NCBI GenBank assembly: GCA_027575765.1
Contig: JANBPT010000146.1
Span: forward strand, 1 to 64,000
DNA: 64,000 nucleotides
From: Tieghemiomyces parasiticus
Taxonomy: Eukaryota > Kickxellomycota > Dimargaritomycetes > Dimargaritales > Dimargaritaceae
Direction of reading: 5' to 3'
The notes under the pieces are model-generated. The model made no database searches. It was given only the letters and a program-made list of their open reading frames with translations, and was not told the DNA's origin. Shown one piece after another: positions 1-10,565 of the stretch (positions are counted from its first letter, which is position 1; every line of letters begins with the position of its first letter). A program made the translations under genes and the position numbers.

Positions 1-816
1 GTTCTCACCCTCTCCTGCCTTTCTATCGGCCTTGTCGCTGCAGTCACTTACGTGTCTCTCGACCCCATTATGAATGCCCGACTTAGGTCCCCTCCCCGGT
101 TCGTTCGCCCACCCTTTTTTTATTATAGGACGAATCTACCCTGTCTCCCGCTATTCTTGGCCACCCCTTCGCCCCGCGTCCGTTATACCGGCCATTCTCC
201 TCTCTCGCCGCAACGCCTGCCGGTTAAGGCGCACTGTTAGCTTACTGCAACGCATTCGCCTCCACTCCCCGAATTCCTTTCTTCTCCTGGTGGGCAAGTG
301 GGGAGGGAGTAATAACCTCCCTGCTGGGACCTAGATTTGCACTCGCCTGGACCTCCTACCTCCTATACACGCGACACAGTCCGGGAGACATCTGTATAAA
401 TAGTTCCCTGTTTCCTCCCCTTCGTTGCCCACTATCTCCGAGTCTCAACCCAATTTCACTCTACCACATCTCTCCCGAAATATTCGCTATAGCACGTCCA
501 AGAAACCCAACGCTACATACTCCTTATTACAGTTTACCATTGCAATTGTCATATTATTACATAGTTTGTACCTACCTACTAGCCCTTACTCAGCCCTGGT
601 TTCTGACCGCGTCTAAACCTTCCCCCCGTAGCCATCTCTCCCACTGACTTCTTCCCTCCGGCTTCCGCCGAAGCCCCCCATCGAACGCTCATCCACCGCA
701 GTCTACACTCACTCTTGTGCCTACACCGGAGACGTGCATCCTGTCTGCGTGGATATCGCCCGTTGTTTACTGTCATCCATCAGTTCACATACGCCTTTTT
801 TTTCTGATATCTTACC
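1..816 (+). promoter_or_regulatory. Upstream region and long pyrimidine-rich leader of the C2H2 gene
   Basis: No credible coding region lies here. The stretch is rich in C and T on the plus strand, as are the leaders of several other genes in this window (before 42357, 59845 and 62613). A TATA-like box lies at 395–402, about 415 bases before the ATG at 817. The short open frames in this stretch are proline/serine-rich products of the C/T bias and show no family resemblance. Confidence 0.5.
395..402 (+). promoter_or_regulatory. TATA-like box upstream of the C2H2 gene
   Basis: The octamer TATAAATA sits inside C/T-rich DNA about 415 bases before the start codon at 817. Position and sequence suit a TATA element with a long 5' leader, but no initiator can be proven from sequence. 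Confidence 0.4.
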
Positions 817-2184
817 ATGCTCAGCCAGGCGCTTACCCACCGCTCCGCATCCCACAAGGAGATGAAGCACCCCTTCCTCACCAACGACCAGATCAATCAG
901 GCACAGCGGTACATGAGCTCCGAGTCCCACATGGCGGTGTCCCCTTACCACACCAACTTCAACCACGCCGCCTACTCGCCCATGTTCCCCGGTGACCACG
1001 GAACCTCCAGTACACCGGCTGGCATGTACACAACCAGCCAGGGTCTATCGCTGCCTACTTCAGGGGCTCCAGCAACATCGATGGGTCTCATGCCGGCTGG
1101 TCTGGCCGTCACCCAGTCCCTTTCTGCACCAATGATGCTATCCGCATCCGTCGGCGGCCAGCCTATGTCCAATCAACACAGCGGTAACGTCCGGCTCTTC
1201 CACGGTAGCGCCGCTCTCGGAGCCAGTCTACCAACCGCCAAGAACCCGGCCTCCCCACCCCACCCATCCACGGCCAACCCGTACGAGACCGACCCGCATG
1301 GGTCACCCTCGGTCATGTTCAGCCAGGGGAACTTCGTGGCCCTTCCCTACCAGCAGGTCATGGCGCATCAGGGCCACACCCTCAGCTCACCGACTGAGAA
1401 TAGCTTTGTACCCTACCCCTCGATGGAGCCCCGGATGGAGGGGATGTCTGCTCAATACCCAGGATCGTTCAACTTTCCTTACGAGCTCCAACCGCCAATG
1501 GTCAACCCGTCCATGTCTTTTTCGTCCGATTACTCCGCCTCATCGCGGGACTCCACCGACAATTTTCCCGGCCACACTGCTAGTATCGTGCACAACGGCC
1601 TCGGGTCCGAGTTTTCCGGTACCGCTAGCTCCACTGCCGGTGTGTCCGCCGGCTATCTCCATGAATCCATGAATGGCACGGCCGAGAATGACTTCCCCGC
1701 CGGCGGGGGCACCTTAGCTAATGGTGGCCGGAGGCGCAAGCGCGGAGCCGACGCGATTGCCACTAGCGCCGAGGGCCGGACGCGCCGCGGGGGCCGAAGC
1801 AAGTGTAAAGGTCCGCGTGACCCAAAGGAGAAGCGGTTCGTATGCGACGTCGAAGGCTGCGGAGACCGCTTCAACCGCGCTGAGCACGTCCAGCGCCACT
1901 ACAAGTCAGTCCACCTCAAGGTCAAGCCCTTTGCCTGTCCCGTGGTCGGTTGCGGCAAGTCCTTCTCCCGGACAGACAACCTAACCCAGCATCGCCGTAC
2001 GCACGAAAAGCCTAAAAAGATGAACAAAGAGCGCGAGTTCCACACGTCCTTCGTTAACCCTAGTCTCGATGTACAGGCCAAGCAGGTACAGGCTTCCGTC
2101 CACCACCCGCACCTGCACCGAGTAGACCATGCCGTCCAGGCCCAAAACCCTTACCTTCACTTCTCCGACGGTGGCCAGTGCTAA
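817..2184 (+). CDS. C2H2 zinc-finger transcription factor, Msn2/4-like finger pair
   Basis: A 455-residue predicted nuclear DNA-binding protein in one exon. The first ~300 residues are low-complexity (Ser, Pro, Gly, Asn, Met, Tyr), as is usual for fungal activator regions. A basic stretch around residues 303–338 (GGRRRKRG and RTRRGGRSK) looks like a nuclear localisation signal. Two C2H2 fingers follow at about 342–367 and 374–396. Both have a CX4C spacing; the first ends HX4H and the second HX3H. The finger text ([13 protein letters not shown], then [17 protein letters not shown]) closely resembles the paired fingers of Msn2/Msn4-type stress factors, which bind CCCCT elements. The position of the pair near the C-terminus also fits that family. 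The ATG at 817 follows a C/T-rich leader and is the first in frame. The target genes and stress role are inferred from the fingers alone; other two-finger fungal regulators are possible. Confidence 0.85.
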   Translation: MLSQALTHRSASHKEMKHPFLTNDQINQAQRYMSSESHMAVSPYHTNFNHAAYSPMFPGDHGTSSTPAGMYTTSQGLSLPTSGAPATSMGLMPAGLAVTQSLSAPMMLSASVGGQPMSNQHSGNVRLFHGSAALGASLPTAKNPASPPHPSTANPYETDPHGSPSVMFSQGNFVALPYQQVMAHQGHTLSSPTENSFVPYPSMEPRMEGMSAQYPGSFNFPYELQPPMVNPSMSFSSDYSASSRDSTDNFPGHTASIVHNGLGSEFSGTASSTAGVSAGYLHESMNGTAENDFPAGGGTLANGGRRRKRGADAIATSAEGRTRRGGRSKCKGPRDPKEKRFVCDVEGCGDRFNRAEHVQRHYKSVHLKVKPFACPVVGCGKSFSRTDNLTQHRRTHEKPKKMNKEREFHTSFVNPSLDVQAKQVQASVHHPHLHRVDHAVQAQNPYLHFSDGGQC

Positions 2185-5100
2185 GTCAGAAAAAATATGT
2201 TATTCCATTGGTTCAATGGCCGCTGCTGCCTTGTCGTACGCTCGTGCATGCACACCTCCTAGTGTCAGCCGTTCCGCCGGTGCTTAACCGCTGGCCTCGG
2301 CCCGCCCTGGGGATTCGCTGTGCGTCTGCATCCTCATCCCTCATCTTCCTCACCCGTGTATGTACTCTATAGTCTTCCACTCCCCTTTCTCTATAATTAG
2401 CCTCGACCCTTTAATCTCCTCCCCGCATTGTGCCACCACAACCTTCCTCCGTTCATTTCCTGTCTCACCTCCATCCATCCTTGGTCCGTACTATAGTCAT
2501 TCGCGTTTACCCTTTACTCTGTCTCGCCTAACTCTCAGTATCTCGTTGTCATACTTAACCGTTATTATCTTATGTAATGGCCCTCAACCGTCACTACGTT
2601 CTATCACCTCATAACCCTCTCGGCCACCTCCTTGTATCTAGCAACTCGTGGTCAGTAGCGGTTAATATTTATCGTCCCCCAACTGGTTCCCACGCCTTTC
2701 AATTCATCTGAACTCGCGGATTCATTAAAAACATCAAATTAATACTTCAACAAAGCCAATCGTCATCCCGTTGGGCACCCGGATTCGCCAATCGAACGCT
2801 TCACTTCTTCGAATGCCTTGAGGTAGGAAAAATTCTGGGCTGAAAGGTCCGAGCGCCTATTCACATCTCGATTGCCTAGGATAGTCTCCCAGAGCTTTAA
2901 TCCTGCGGGTACCACAGTGCGGCCTCTACTCTCAGCCGCGGCCGAAAGGGTTTTTCATTAATATGGGCAACGGTATATTGTCAGCTCAAGGTGGCGGAGT
3001 TGAGATGACGCCGTCCTCAGTGTATGAGTATTCGCATTGACTGTGGGCCTGGTCAGATAGGTCTTCTATCACTCTTCTAAAATTGGCTGTAAAGCCCCCA
3101 TCGCGCAGCTCTCTCAGCACGTCCACCCTTCATCTTGGTCCGGAACGTCAATCCTAAATGTTTCGCCCAATTCGAGTGAGTAACCCACGCCACCGCCCGC
3201 CCACAACGAATTGCTTCTTTTCATCCACACAATCCACCCGTCTAGCGATCGTCAACCTTTCTGCCGGGATGACCAGTGTTCGTTTCCTTTATCCCTGCGG
3301 CGTTACGCCACTCTACCAACAGGCCAACGTTGATTTAGTGTAACTCACGATGGGTTCCGCGGCCGACTGCTAGTCCCATCCGATTCGATTAAACCTTCTG
3401 TGGATAGCGGTTCAACACAAAGTGTATACCCATAGACATGGACACGCACATGTACAGTCTCGCATCCTTGGCATACCATGGTTTCGTCCTGCCGCATTAG
3501 ACAGGTCACCCGATCCACTGGTTTCATTTTTTTTCCCCTTCACACGTTTCCTCTCATTAAAAACTATATGGGAAAACGGTTGGGAATTTATGCCCCGTTT
3601 GGCAGAAGACCGTGCCACACGGCAACCACGACCTAATGGTATCACACACCTTGTTCAATGACTAGTCCGGGGGGGACCGGGAGCCGGTTGTGGCTCAGGA
3701 CTGTACGTTGGGACCCTAGTTGGACATTTTCCCGTGACGCTTGGCTGGGTAGCTGGGTGTTTTACAGGCCATACAGAATGGCTTGCCTGCCGGTTACCAC
3801 AATCAACCAAAAACCTCTGGCTTGGGAGCTGCAGTGTATCCAACGGTGGTGGTAATTGCGCTACGCCAAGTCATTCGTGTATGTGTGGTTTAGAACGCCA
3901 CGCGCATGGGTGCAGCGCCTAGTAAAGAAATCATTTAAGAGGGGTGGCTGACTCCTCTCGAATGGTACAGATACTTGGCGGAGCCAGCCGTGCTAACTGG
4001 GATGTATCGTGGAAGTGCCCGATCAGTAGCGTGGTAGCGCCCAGAATCCCAGTTCCCCTTCCTATCCATGCAATGACAGCGAAGGCGATAGGTCATTTCT
4101 TCATAAGGTTTTCACATTCCCTTTCTTTGCCTACGTATCGATTAGATGTGAGGAAATATAAGTAGCTCGTGAAAACTTACAGTTCGCTTATTCAGACGAT
4201 CATATTGGAAGGCGGCAATGGGCCAAGTGTTGCCGCGACCCAGATCGAAAAGAATCAACCTTCCATACCCCGCCCCTCTCTTGTCACCTGTCTCGCTGGC
4301 ACGCTATCTTTCGGATACTTTTGCTCTAGCACTTAAGACCGGCAGGGGGAGGGTTGTCTGATGCTGTCGCATGTCGCGCTCTATTCGCTGAGGTTCTTGT
4401 ATCGTTGACCACCGCCCTTCTGCCCCTTTGAATCACAGTGGTCAGTAGAGAAGTCCAGACACCTTGGCCAGGTATCCTATTCGCTCGAATTGGTGGCGGA
4501 GTGAGCACTAATCACCGTCGTCAGTGCGCCAAGGGCCTCTGCGTATGGCAGGACACTATGGTCTCTGGTCAGTATACCGATTTCACTGGAATGAATAGTC
4601 GGGGACGTGGGGGTTAGTTGCCAAACCCTCCTGCTGGTCCCCAATTTTAGGGTTATCATACTTTTTAAGGGCAATAAGGATCGGTCACTAAGGAGCTACT
4701 GGGACTGTGTCTGTCGGGGTCGAATACCTCACCCCCTTCTTTACTGAGTGTACACCGTCGACGTAGCAAGTACCAGAGACATGCAAACCTACCACCTCAT
4801 CTTCTTTGACGATGCAATGCCTCGGTAGCCGGTCCCCTCGTATCCCAATATTGGGCACATGATAGCGTGTCCACTCTGCTTTAGGAGCACACATGGCATA
4901 TGGGTCCAAGGGGTTCGGCATTCTTTCGCCCCCTTTGCTCTCGGCAAGTCACAATGGGTTACTGCGTGACCGAGGGGAACACGTTGCTCCCCCTTTACCG
5001 ATTTTTTTAACCAGCCCTGGTGCAAATAATCACGTCGGTTAGGCGACCATGGTATTCGTTGTTTTACCATACACTCTTTTTCGCTACACTCGCCCATACT

Positions 5101-8100
5101 CCCCTTCTAGCATTTGGCAGCGTCAATCTAGCCGTAGCTGCATGATTCGGGAATTGAACGACTTTCCCAGCGCCCTGCCACTGTGTGTGTGGGATGATAC
5201 CGCGGCCTCAGCTGGGTGGAACGACGCGAGTATTCTGTACCCCATCGGCTAAACCGCCTCGTTCACTTAAACTCTTCAGTCACGGATGGTGCATGTCCGG
5301 GGGTGTACACCTAGGCCCCCCGTCGCATTAGTGACTTCTCTAGGTTCATATTGTGTACTATCAAGGATTGAACGGTTGACCTTAGGCGACCCAGGGTATC
5401 GGCCTGGTGATTCCTAAGTATTCATCCCGGATCGACGTGACTACTCCGCTCTCCACTTTCCGCCACCAGTGAAATCGATGAATGGCCAGATGGGGCCAAG
5501 GTTACCAGAGAAGGGCAGAAGAGGACGTTCAACATATATTAGTGTATTTAATTCCCAACCGTTTTAATGCGCTTGAGCAGCGCGACAGTCCTGTCGTAGA
5601 CCCTTTCCTAAAGTTCTGTCGCAGCCGAATGAGAATATTGGTATTGAACTTGGGCTAGAAATGTGAGACATCCCCGTTTTCCTACCCATGGAAGCCTAGG
5701 GACGGTTTACCTGAGCTGTCGATAAATCCACCAGTGGAATGGCAAGCATTAAGGCGCGGATCCAAGGCGTTCCCTTTGTTATGTTTGGGAAAGATTATCC
5801 GTAATCTGACTACGCTTATCAACTATCGACGGTGAAGCATCACGGCAGAGGGCATTCGTCTTACAACCACTTCTGACCTTCCTCTCATCCTATATCACGG
5901 ATGCCAGACGTTAGCCACCCACAAGAAAGTGATTCATATCAATACCATTATTCCATTTCTTCTGCCTATCTTAGGGGTAGCCTGTGGCTTACTCACCTAC
6001 CACGGCACCGGCAGACCGTTCCCATTGCCCGCTTCTATCCCTATCCATGGGAGAGTACCTTGGCCTTTCTGTTACAGTTCCCGACATTTTAACTGCTCCA
6101 CTGGATCCCCGTATGTGCTGCAACGTGTGACAGATCATGCATGCAGACTTCGTAATGTGGTCTCTTACTGTTCGTACCTGATGAGTAGACGGGATGTAAC
6201 TGGCTTGCCTAGCGATACGAAAACCGCCGCGCAGTCCCAGTCTTTCTCCGTCGCCTTATTGATAGGACAAGGTGATGTACCGGTGGAGAATAGGGATCGA
6301 TTGGGGGAAGCGGGTGTCGTGGTTATCCGAATGAGGTGGACTAATTGAATACATACACCTTATAAACTTAAGGCCAGGTCGATGAAGGAAGGAATGGAAA
6401 GAGTGACCATGGCCCCTCAACACAACCCCCCCCCACTCCAAGAAATGTAAATAGGTGCGAGCAAGGCGGGATTAGGCTGGAAGTTGCTTTGTTCGTTACA
6501 GCCTATAGCGGCAGTCGAATCAGTCGGAGTGGCGTCGTCCAAACGAGGAGACGGAAGGTTAGAAACATCACGATGACGTCGTTGTATTCGATATTCCCAT
6601 GGTGAGCCCCCCCCCAAAGTACGCAGTACCTCAGGCGGTTTTCCAAATAGATGACGAGAAATAGGCGCTCATCCGTGCGGCACGGGCCCGGGGTGGGGCA
6701 TTACCGTGTCTACTTTGGCCTTGTGCGGTAGCCAATATTCTGGAGGTAAGAACTAAAAGGATATTTGGTTGTATCCCCATAACATCTCGATGTCGGAGGT
6801 CCACCAAATCTCAGTGGGAGCTCGTTAGTGGGCAGTAGGCCCGGCTCTTATCTTTAAGATGGGGGTTTTGTAACCAATCTAGCCTAGGAATGCAAGGAAG
6901 AGACGGTATGTTGAGCTGCGAGGGCGGTAGCTGCCTAGAACGAGGGGGTGAAGTATCCCACCAAGTGGGAGATGCAGGCTAGATCTAGTTCAAGATTTCC
7001 CTTCCGCACACTTCTACCGATTTCATTGACAATGTTTCATATCTAAAAGGTCCCCACGCATCCATTATTTTCCCCGCCGCACGGCTGTCTACTTTTTGCC
7101 CGCACGAGCCCATCTACATGACCCTATGGGATCCGCTACTTTGGTATCCCTCCCCGTTCAAGGGATATGGCAGTTTAGCACCTCACGATGACCAACCCTA
7201 TTGTCCCAAGCTTGGCAGGCTGCCAATCGCTGCGGGCGTCCGCCTCTCTAATTCACCCATCCCTCTCCAGCCCCCGTGGAAACCGGGCCGCACTGTATGA
7301 ATACGGATTTGTAAGGGACAACAGTTTACCAATAGACTGTGGAGAGACTGTTGTGTATTTTGTGTCACGAATCTTACCATCTGTAGTTATTTTAAATTTA
7401 ACGTCCTTACAAAGCTGGGCCTAGGCATGCCACAGAGTGACCCTCGGCCGTTAATACACCTAGGTGTGGTAAACGACAAGACATGGTCTTGCTTTTTTTT
7501 TTGGATTCTGCTACCTGCGGCCATTCGGTGTAGTATCTGCATGCCTTCACAGTGCTGCCTATCTCTTTGATTCTGAATGCGGACATGTGTGTCAGGGATG
7601 AACTTGAGAACGACCTTGAGCGTTGAACCGCCTGGCCACGGCACGGTAAGAGTACTGCTGACCCAATGGAAATAACATCAAAGTGACTTTTAATGTCTGA
7701 CCTCACCGATACACTATGGCCGAAAATAGCAAAGTGCCAATACCAGAATGCGGACCCAGTTTGGGACGTGTTTTCCCAGATCAACTGGTCTGTATTAGAT
7801 GGGATGAGCCTTACTTGGCCAAGTCATATTCCATTATTTGAAATGCGATATTTTCTGGAACGGCGCGGACTGCTACCATGAGTATGTAGCTATCTACTGT
7901 CCATTGCCCAACCGCATTGCTGGAAACTCCAGGCGCTGTACGCTTTGGTTGATCCGATGACTGGCCCATACAAGTTTAATAACAGGAGTGGGATAGGGAT
8001 AATTTCGGGCGGACATGTATCACTATCAGGTCGTCGGCAGGCATGATAAAGCTGCCTAGCATCGAGGTCTGAGCTGCTACCGAGTTCTAATATGCACCCA

Positions 8101-8829
8101 CTTGGTGCATCAGTAACACTAGCAGCTAGATTCGTTCACACCAAGGCTCGGCTGTGAAAGATGCGGCCGCGCCACCCTTAGCCTTTCGATACCTGGCCAC
8201 CATCGGGCAGCTGGATGGGCGGATCGACGTTGCCACACCCGCCCTGATGAATATTGTGTTACTGGACTCTAAAGGTTTTTCGCTACTCGAATAAACCATC
8301 GGCTCTCGCTTTTCCTTGACAAATCCCCTTCCCCTTTACGATGACGCGACTACACTGGGATCCGCGATATGATGAGGCTGTCTTTAATCAGGCGAAGGGG
8401 CAAGTAGCGCGTTCATAAGGATAGGGGTACCCCGTCCTGCATATCTACCACCCTACAGCCCCGTATCGCCCTCTTTCACAGCGTTGCGGATGTTGAAATG
8501 TAAAAATGCGTATATAATTTCGCCTCCGTATATACAATCTGCATCGAGTGGACAAGTGGGTTCTAAAAATTCATCAATTTAGGAGATAGTCAAAACTCCC
8601 GAAAATAAGGGGCCGAGAAGAGAACCGGAATGCCGGTAGCAGCGTCAGCCAGGAGTGGCAGGATGAAAATTGCAACCGCTAAGACCGCGGAGCTAGATAA
8701 TTGAAAAATTCACTCCAAGGAGGCGTCCTGGGCGAGAAAAGGGGCGGAGGCAGTGCTCGCACATCCAACAGGGTGCTGGGTCCGGTGGCGCGGGAAGCGT
8801 AAGGAATTGGGCACTGGTATTCTAGTTCG
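2185..8829. other. Gene-free spacer, 6.6 kb
   Basis: No open frame in this spacer has conserved motifs, coding-like base bias or plausible splice-joined neighbours. The first ~430 bases (2185–2620) remain C/T-rich and probably include the 3' untranslated region of the zinc-finger gene. A stretch around 3262–3335 has a D-arm-like sequence on the minus strand but no T-arm. The longest open frame (5929–6348, 139 codons) has no recognisable content. Confidence 0.5.
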
Positions 8830-10565
8830 CTATTCCCACAGAGCAGCTGTGGTTACCCCCGGGAAGGCATGGTGCTGCAGCGGACTGTCAATCGTACCCG
8901 TAGGCGCCCGTGGTCGGGGCCAGTACACGGTATCGACGCCCATTTCGAGTAGGTACTGTCGCAGAGGCGGGTAGAGCAGCCCCACCTCGGATGGGCCGTG
9001 ACTATCATCTGAAATAGTGAATTTCCCTTGTCTATCTTTGATGGCCTAACGACCGGAAAAGGGTTAATGTGCAAAAAGCAGCGGGCAAAGAGTAAGTTGC
9101 CGGGAAATTACTCGTTGACTGAAAATAGGGGAGAGTGTGGTTTGGAGGGTGGGGCGGTGAGAGCACGGAAGGCCCCGGTTGGAGAGGGGGATGAACGCGA
9201 TCCTGGCTCTGTAAGTAAAATTAAGGAAGCACAGATCATTTGGACCCCGTTTCGCCCCTCCTATACTAAAGTCGGTCAGATCTGGCGTGCCCAAGTGACC
9301 CTCCAGCCGCCGGGGAACACCTCAGCCGAGGACACGTACATCCGCTCAGTGAGAAGTCAACTGGAACAGCGGAAGAGCGTGGTCAATTACGGACCCCGAC
9401 TGTCGCGTCCTGCAGCCGCCAGTCAGCAACAACTTGACGCCTCAGGTGACCGTGCAGCACCCAGACGATCGCACCTGGGTGCCAAGCCCAACGAAACAAC
9501 ACTAATACGACCCAAACAAACGCTGTACGGTACCCAGTTAGGACGCTGGTCGGTCGAAACTCCACCAGCTCGTGTGAGATCCCTGCTCGTCGCTGTGTCA
9601 ACCAAAAGAAAGGGAATAAAAGGGGGAGTGCTGACAAAAGAGAGGAGGTAAGCGGATTACCCCCACCTCGGAGTATTACCTACCTGAAGGATATCACGCT
9701 GCGGGTAGGCGTCCGGCAGACCTTTCTTATAGGCCCGGCTGTTAATTTCGAATAGCCCGCCGTAGGCCACCACCACGTCAATGTTGCGCAGCACGCGTTC
9801 CCACACGGACGGAGGCAGCGTCCGGCACAGTGGGTCGGAACGAGGAGTGAAGAGCCGGCACAGATCAAAGTGACCCACGACCTCCGGGCGTAGGGCGGTC
9901 AGCATGCGGTATTGAGCGTCGAAGTAGTCCGCGTAGAGGTCGATAAGGGACCCGCCGCAGGCTACTAGACACCGGTTGAACTGGGCCTGGTCAAAATCGA
10001 TGGGGATTTCGCGGACGTGGTGGACTGATCCCACCAAGTAGTCCAGGCTGTGCCGCTCCCGCAGTTGATGAGCCCGGACGAGGGATTCATCGTTGATGTA
10101 TTCCGTCTCGGCTCCCACTAGAAGGTCAAAGCTGGCTGAACGGTGTTGGCGCTGCAGGGCGCGGGCGGTGGCCACATAGCGTTCGAAGGTGTCCTCCAGG
10201 TCAGCGACAGATAGGTGGCGCTAGCCCGCGAATGCCGCAGTGGTCGAGTCAGATAGTAGCGTAAATGGGACAGTTTGAGTTGGTTACCAGGTTGGATGGG
10301 TGCTGAGCCAAGGAAGGCGGCCAGCAATTGCCACCGCGCTACCTTATAAGCGATTTACAGTGGGTCGTGCTGACAAAATGCCCTGGGCATGCGACTTCAA
10401 GTTTACCTCCTCGTCGTACAGGTCCTGGAGCCTAAACCGGGGAACATGTTCAGATAGGCCGAGGGCCCGGAATCCCTTGGCCTGGGCTGCGGTGACTACG
10501 TCGGCCAGCCTTCCCTTGGCGTGGCAGCAAAACTGGCCCGAGTGGGAATGTAGTGTCAAAGGCAT
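8830..10565 (-). CDS. HIS2: Histidinol-phosphatase, PHP family, three exons
   Basis: Predicted to dephosphorylate L-histidinol phosphate to L-histidinol, the penultimate part of histidine biosynthesis, in the cytosol. The exons on the minus strand are 10565–10407, 10220–9684 and 9045–8830, all joined in phase 0, giving about 303 residues, close to fungal HIS2 proteins. PHP metal-site motifs appear in the family order: LHSHSG at residues 5–10, LSEHVPR near 37–43, GAETEYI, GSVHHV, VGHFDL and, in the last exon, ISDDSHG. The joints DLYDEE|RHLSVADLEDTF and RDILQ|AIKDRQGKFTISDD read through smoothly as in relatives. Donors are GAG|GTAAAC and CAG|GTAGGT; acceptors are CTAG and TTAG. The protein ends at a TAG at 8832–8830. 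The second intron (638 bases) is much longer than the first (186). The exon joins are inferred by eye; the identity of the enzyme is secure. Confidence 0.93.
9046..9683 (-). other. HIS2 intron 2 (638 bases)
   Basis: The donor is CAG|GTAGGTAAT and the acceptor is CGTTAG|GCC; an ATTAAC branch-like site lies about 20 bases before the acceptor. Its removal joins RDILQ to AIKDRQGKF in phase 0. The opposite strand carries an open frame across nearly all of it (ATG at 9067 to stop at 9651). A nearer pyrimidine-tract acceptor about 50 bases into the intron would give a frame that stops after roughly ten codons, so it was not used. Confidence 0.8.
9067..9651 (+). CDS. Open frame antisense to HIS2 intron 2, doubtful gene
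   Basis: A 194-codon frame from the first ATG, confined to the intron of the gene on the other strand. The predicted product is basic and hydrophilic (rich in Lys, Arg, Gln, Ser, Gly) with no signal peptide, membrane segment or family motif that I recognise. A frame of this length is unusual but not impossible by chance in a 64-kb window. It could be a nested gene, a relic, or coincidence favoured by the composition of the intron. I see no clear promoter for it. Confidence 0.15.
   Translation: MCKKQRAKSKLPGNYSLTENRGECGLEGGAVRARKAPVGEGDERDPGSVSKIKEAQIIWTPFRPSYTKVGQIWRAQVTLQPPGNTSAEDTYIRSVRSQLEQRKSVVNYGPRLSRPAAASQQQLDASGDRAAPRRSHLGAKPNETTLIRPKQTLYGTQLGRWSVETPPARVRSLLVAVSTKRKGIKGGVLTKERR
10221..10406 (-). 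other. HIS2 intron 1 (186 bases)
   Basis: The donor is GAG|GTAAAC and the acceptor is GGCTAG|CGC. A CTGAC branch-like site lies about 30–40 bases upstream of the acceptor. Removal joins DLYDEE to RHLSVADLED in phase 0, restoring the region between the N-terminal metal motifs and the central barrel of the PHP domain. Confidence 0.85.

Noticed and set aside
3262..3335. tRNA-like stretch on the minus strand (D-arm-like GTTGGTAGAGTGGC)
   Set aside because: No matching T-arm (GGTTCRANNCC) or acceptor stem could be built, so I do not call a tRNA.
4688..5097. Two overlapping minus-strand frames with Cys-containing text
   Set aside because: I tested them for similarity to the secreted paralogues and found none; likely chance.
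5929..6348. 139-codon open frame on the plus strand
   Set aside because: No motif, no family resemblance and no coding-type composition; likely chance.
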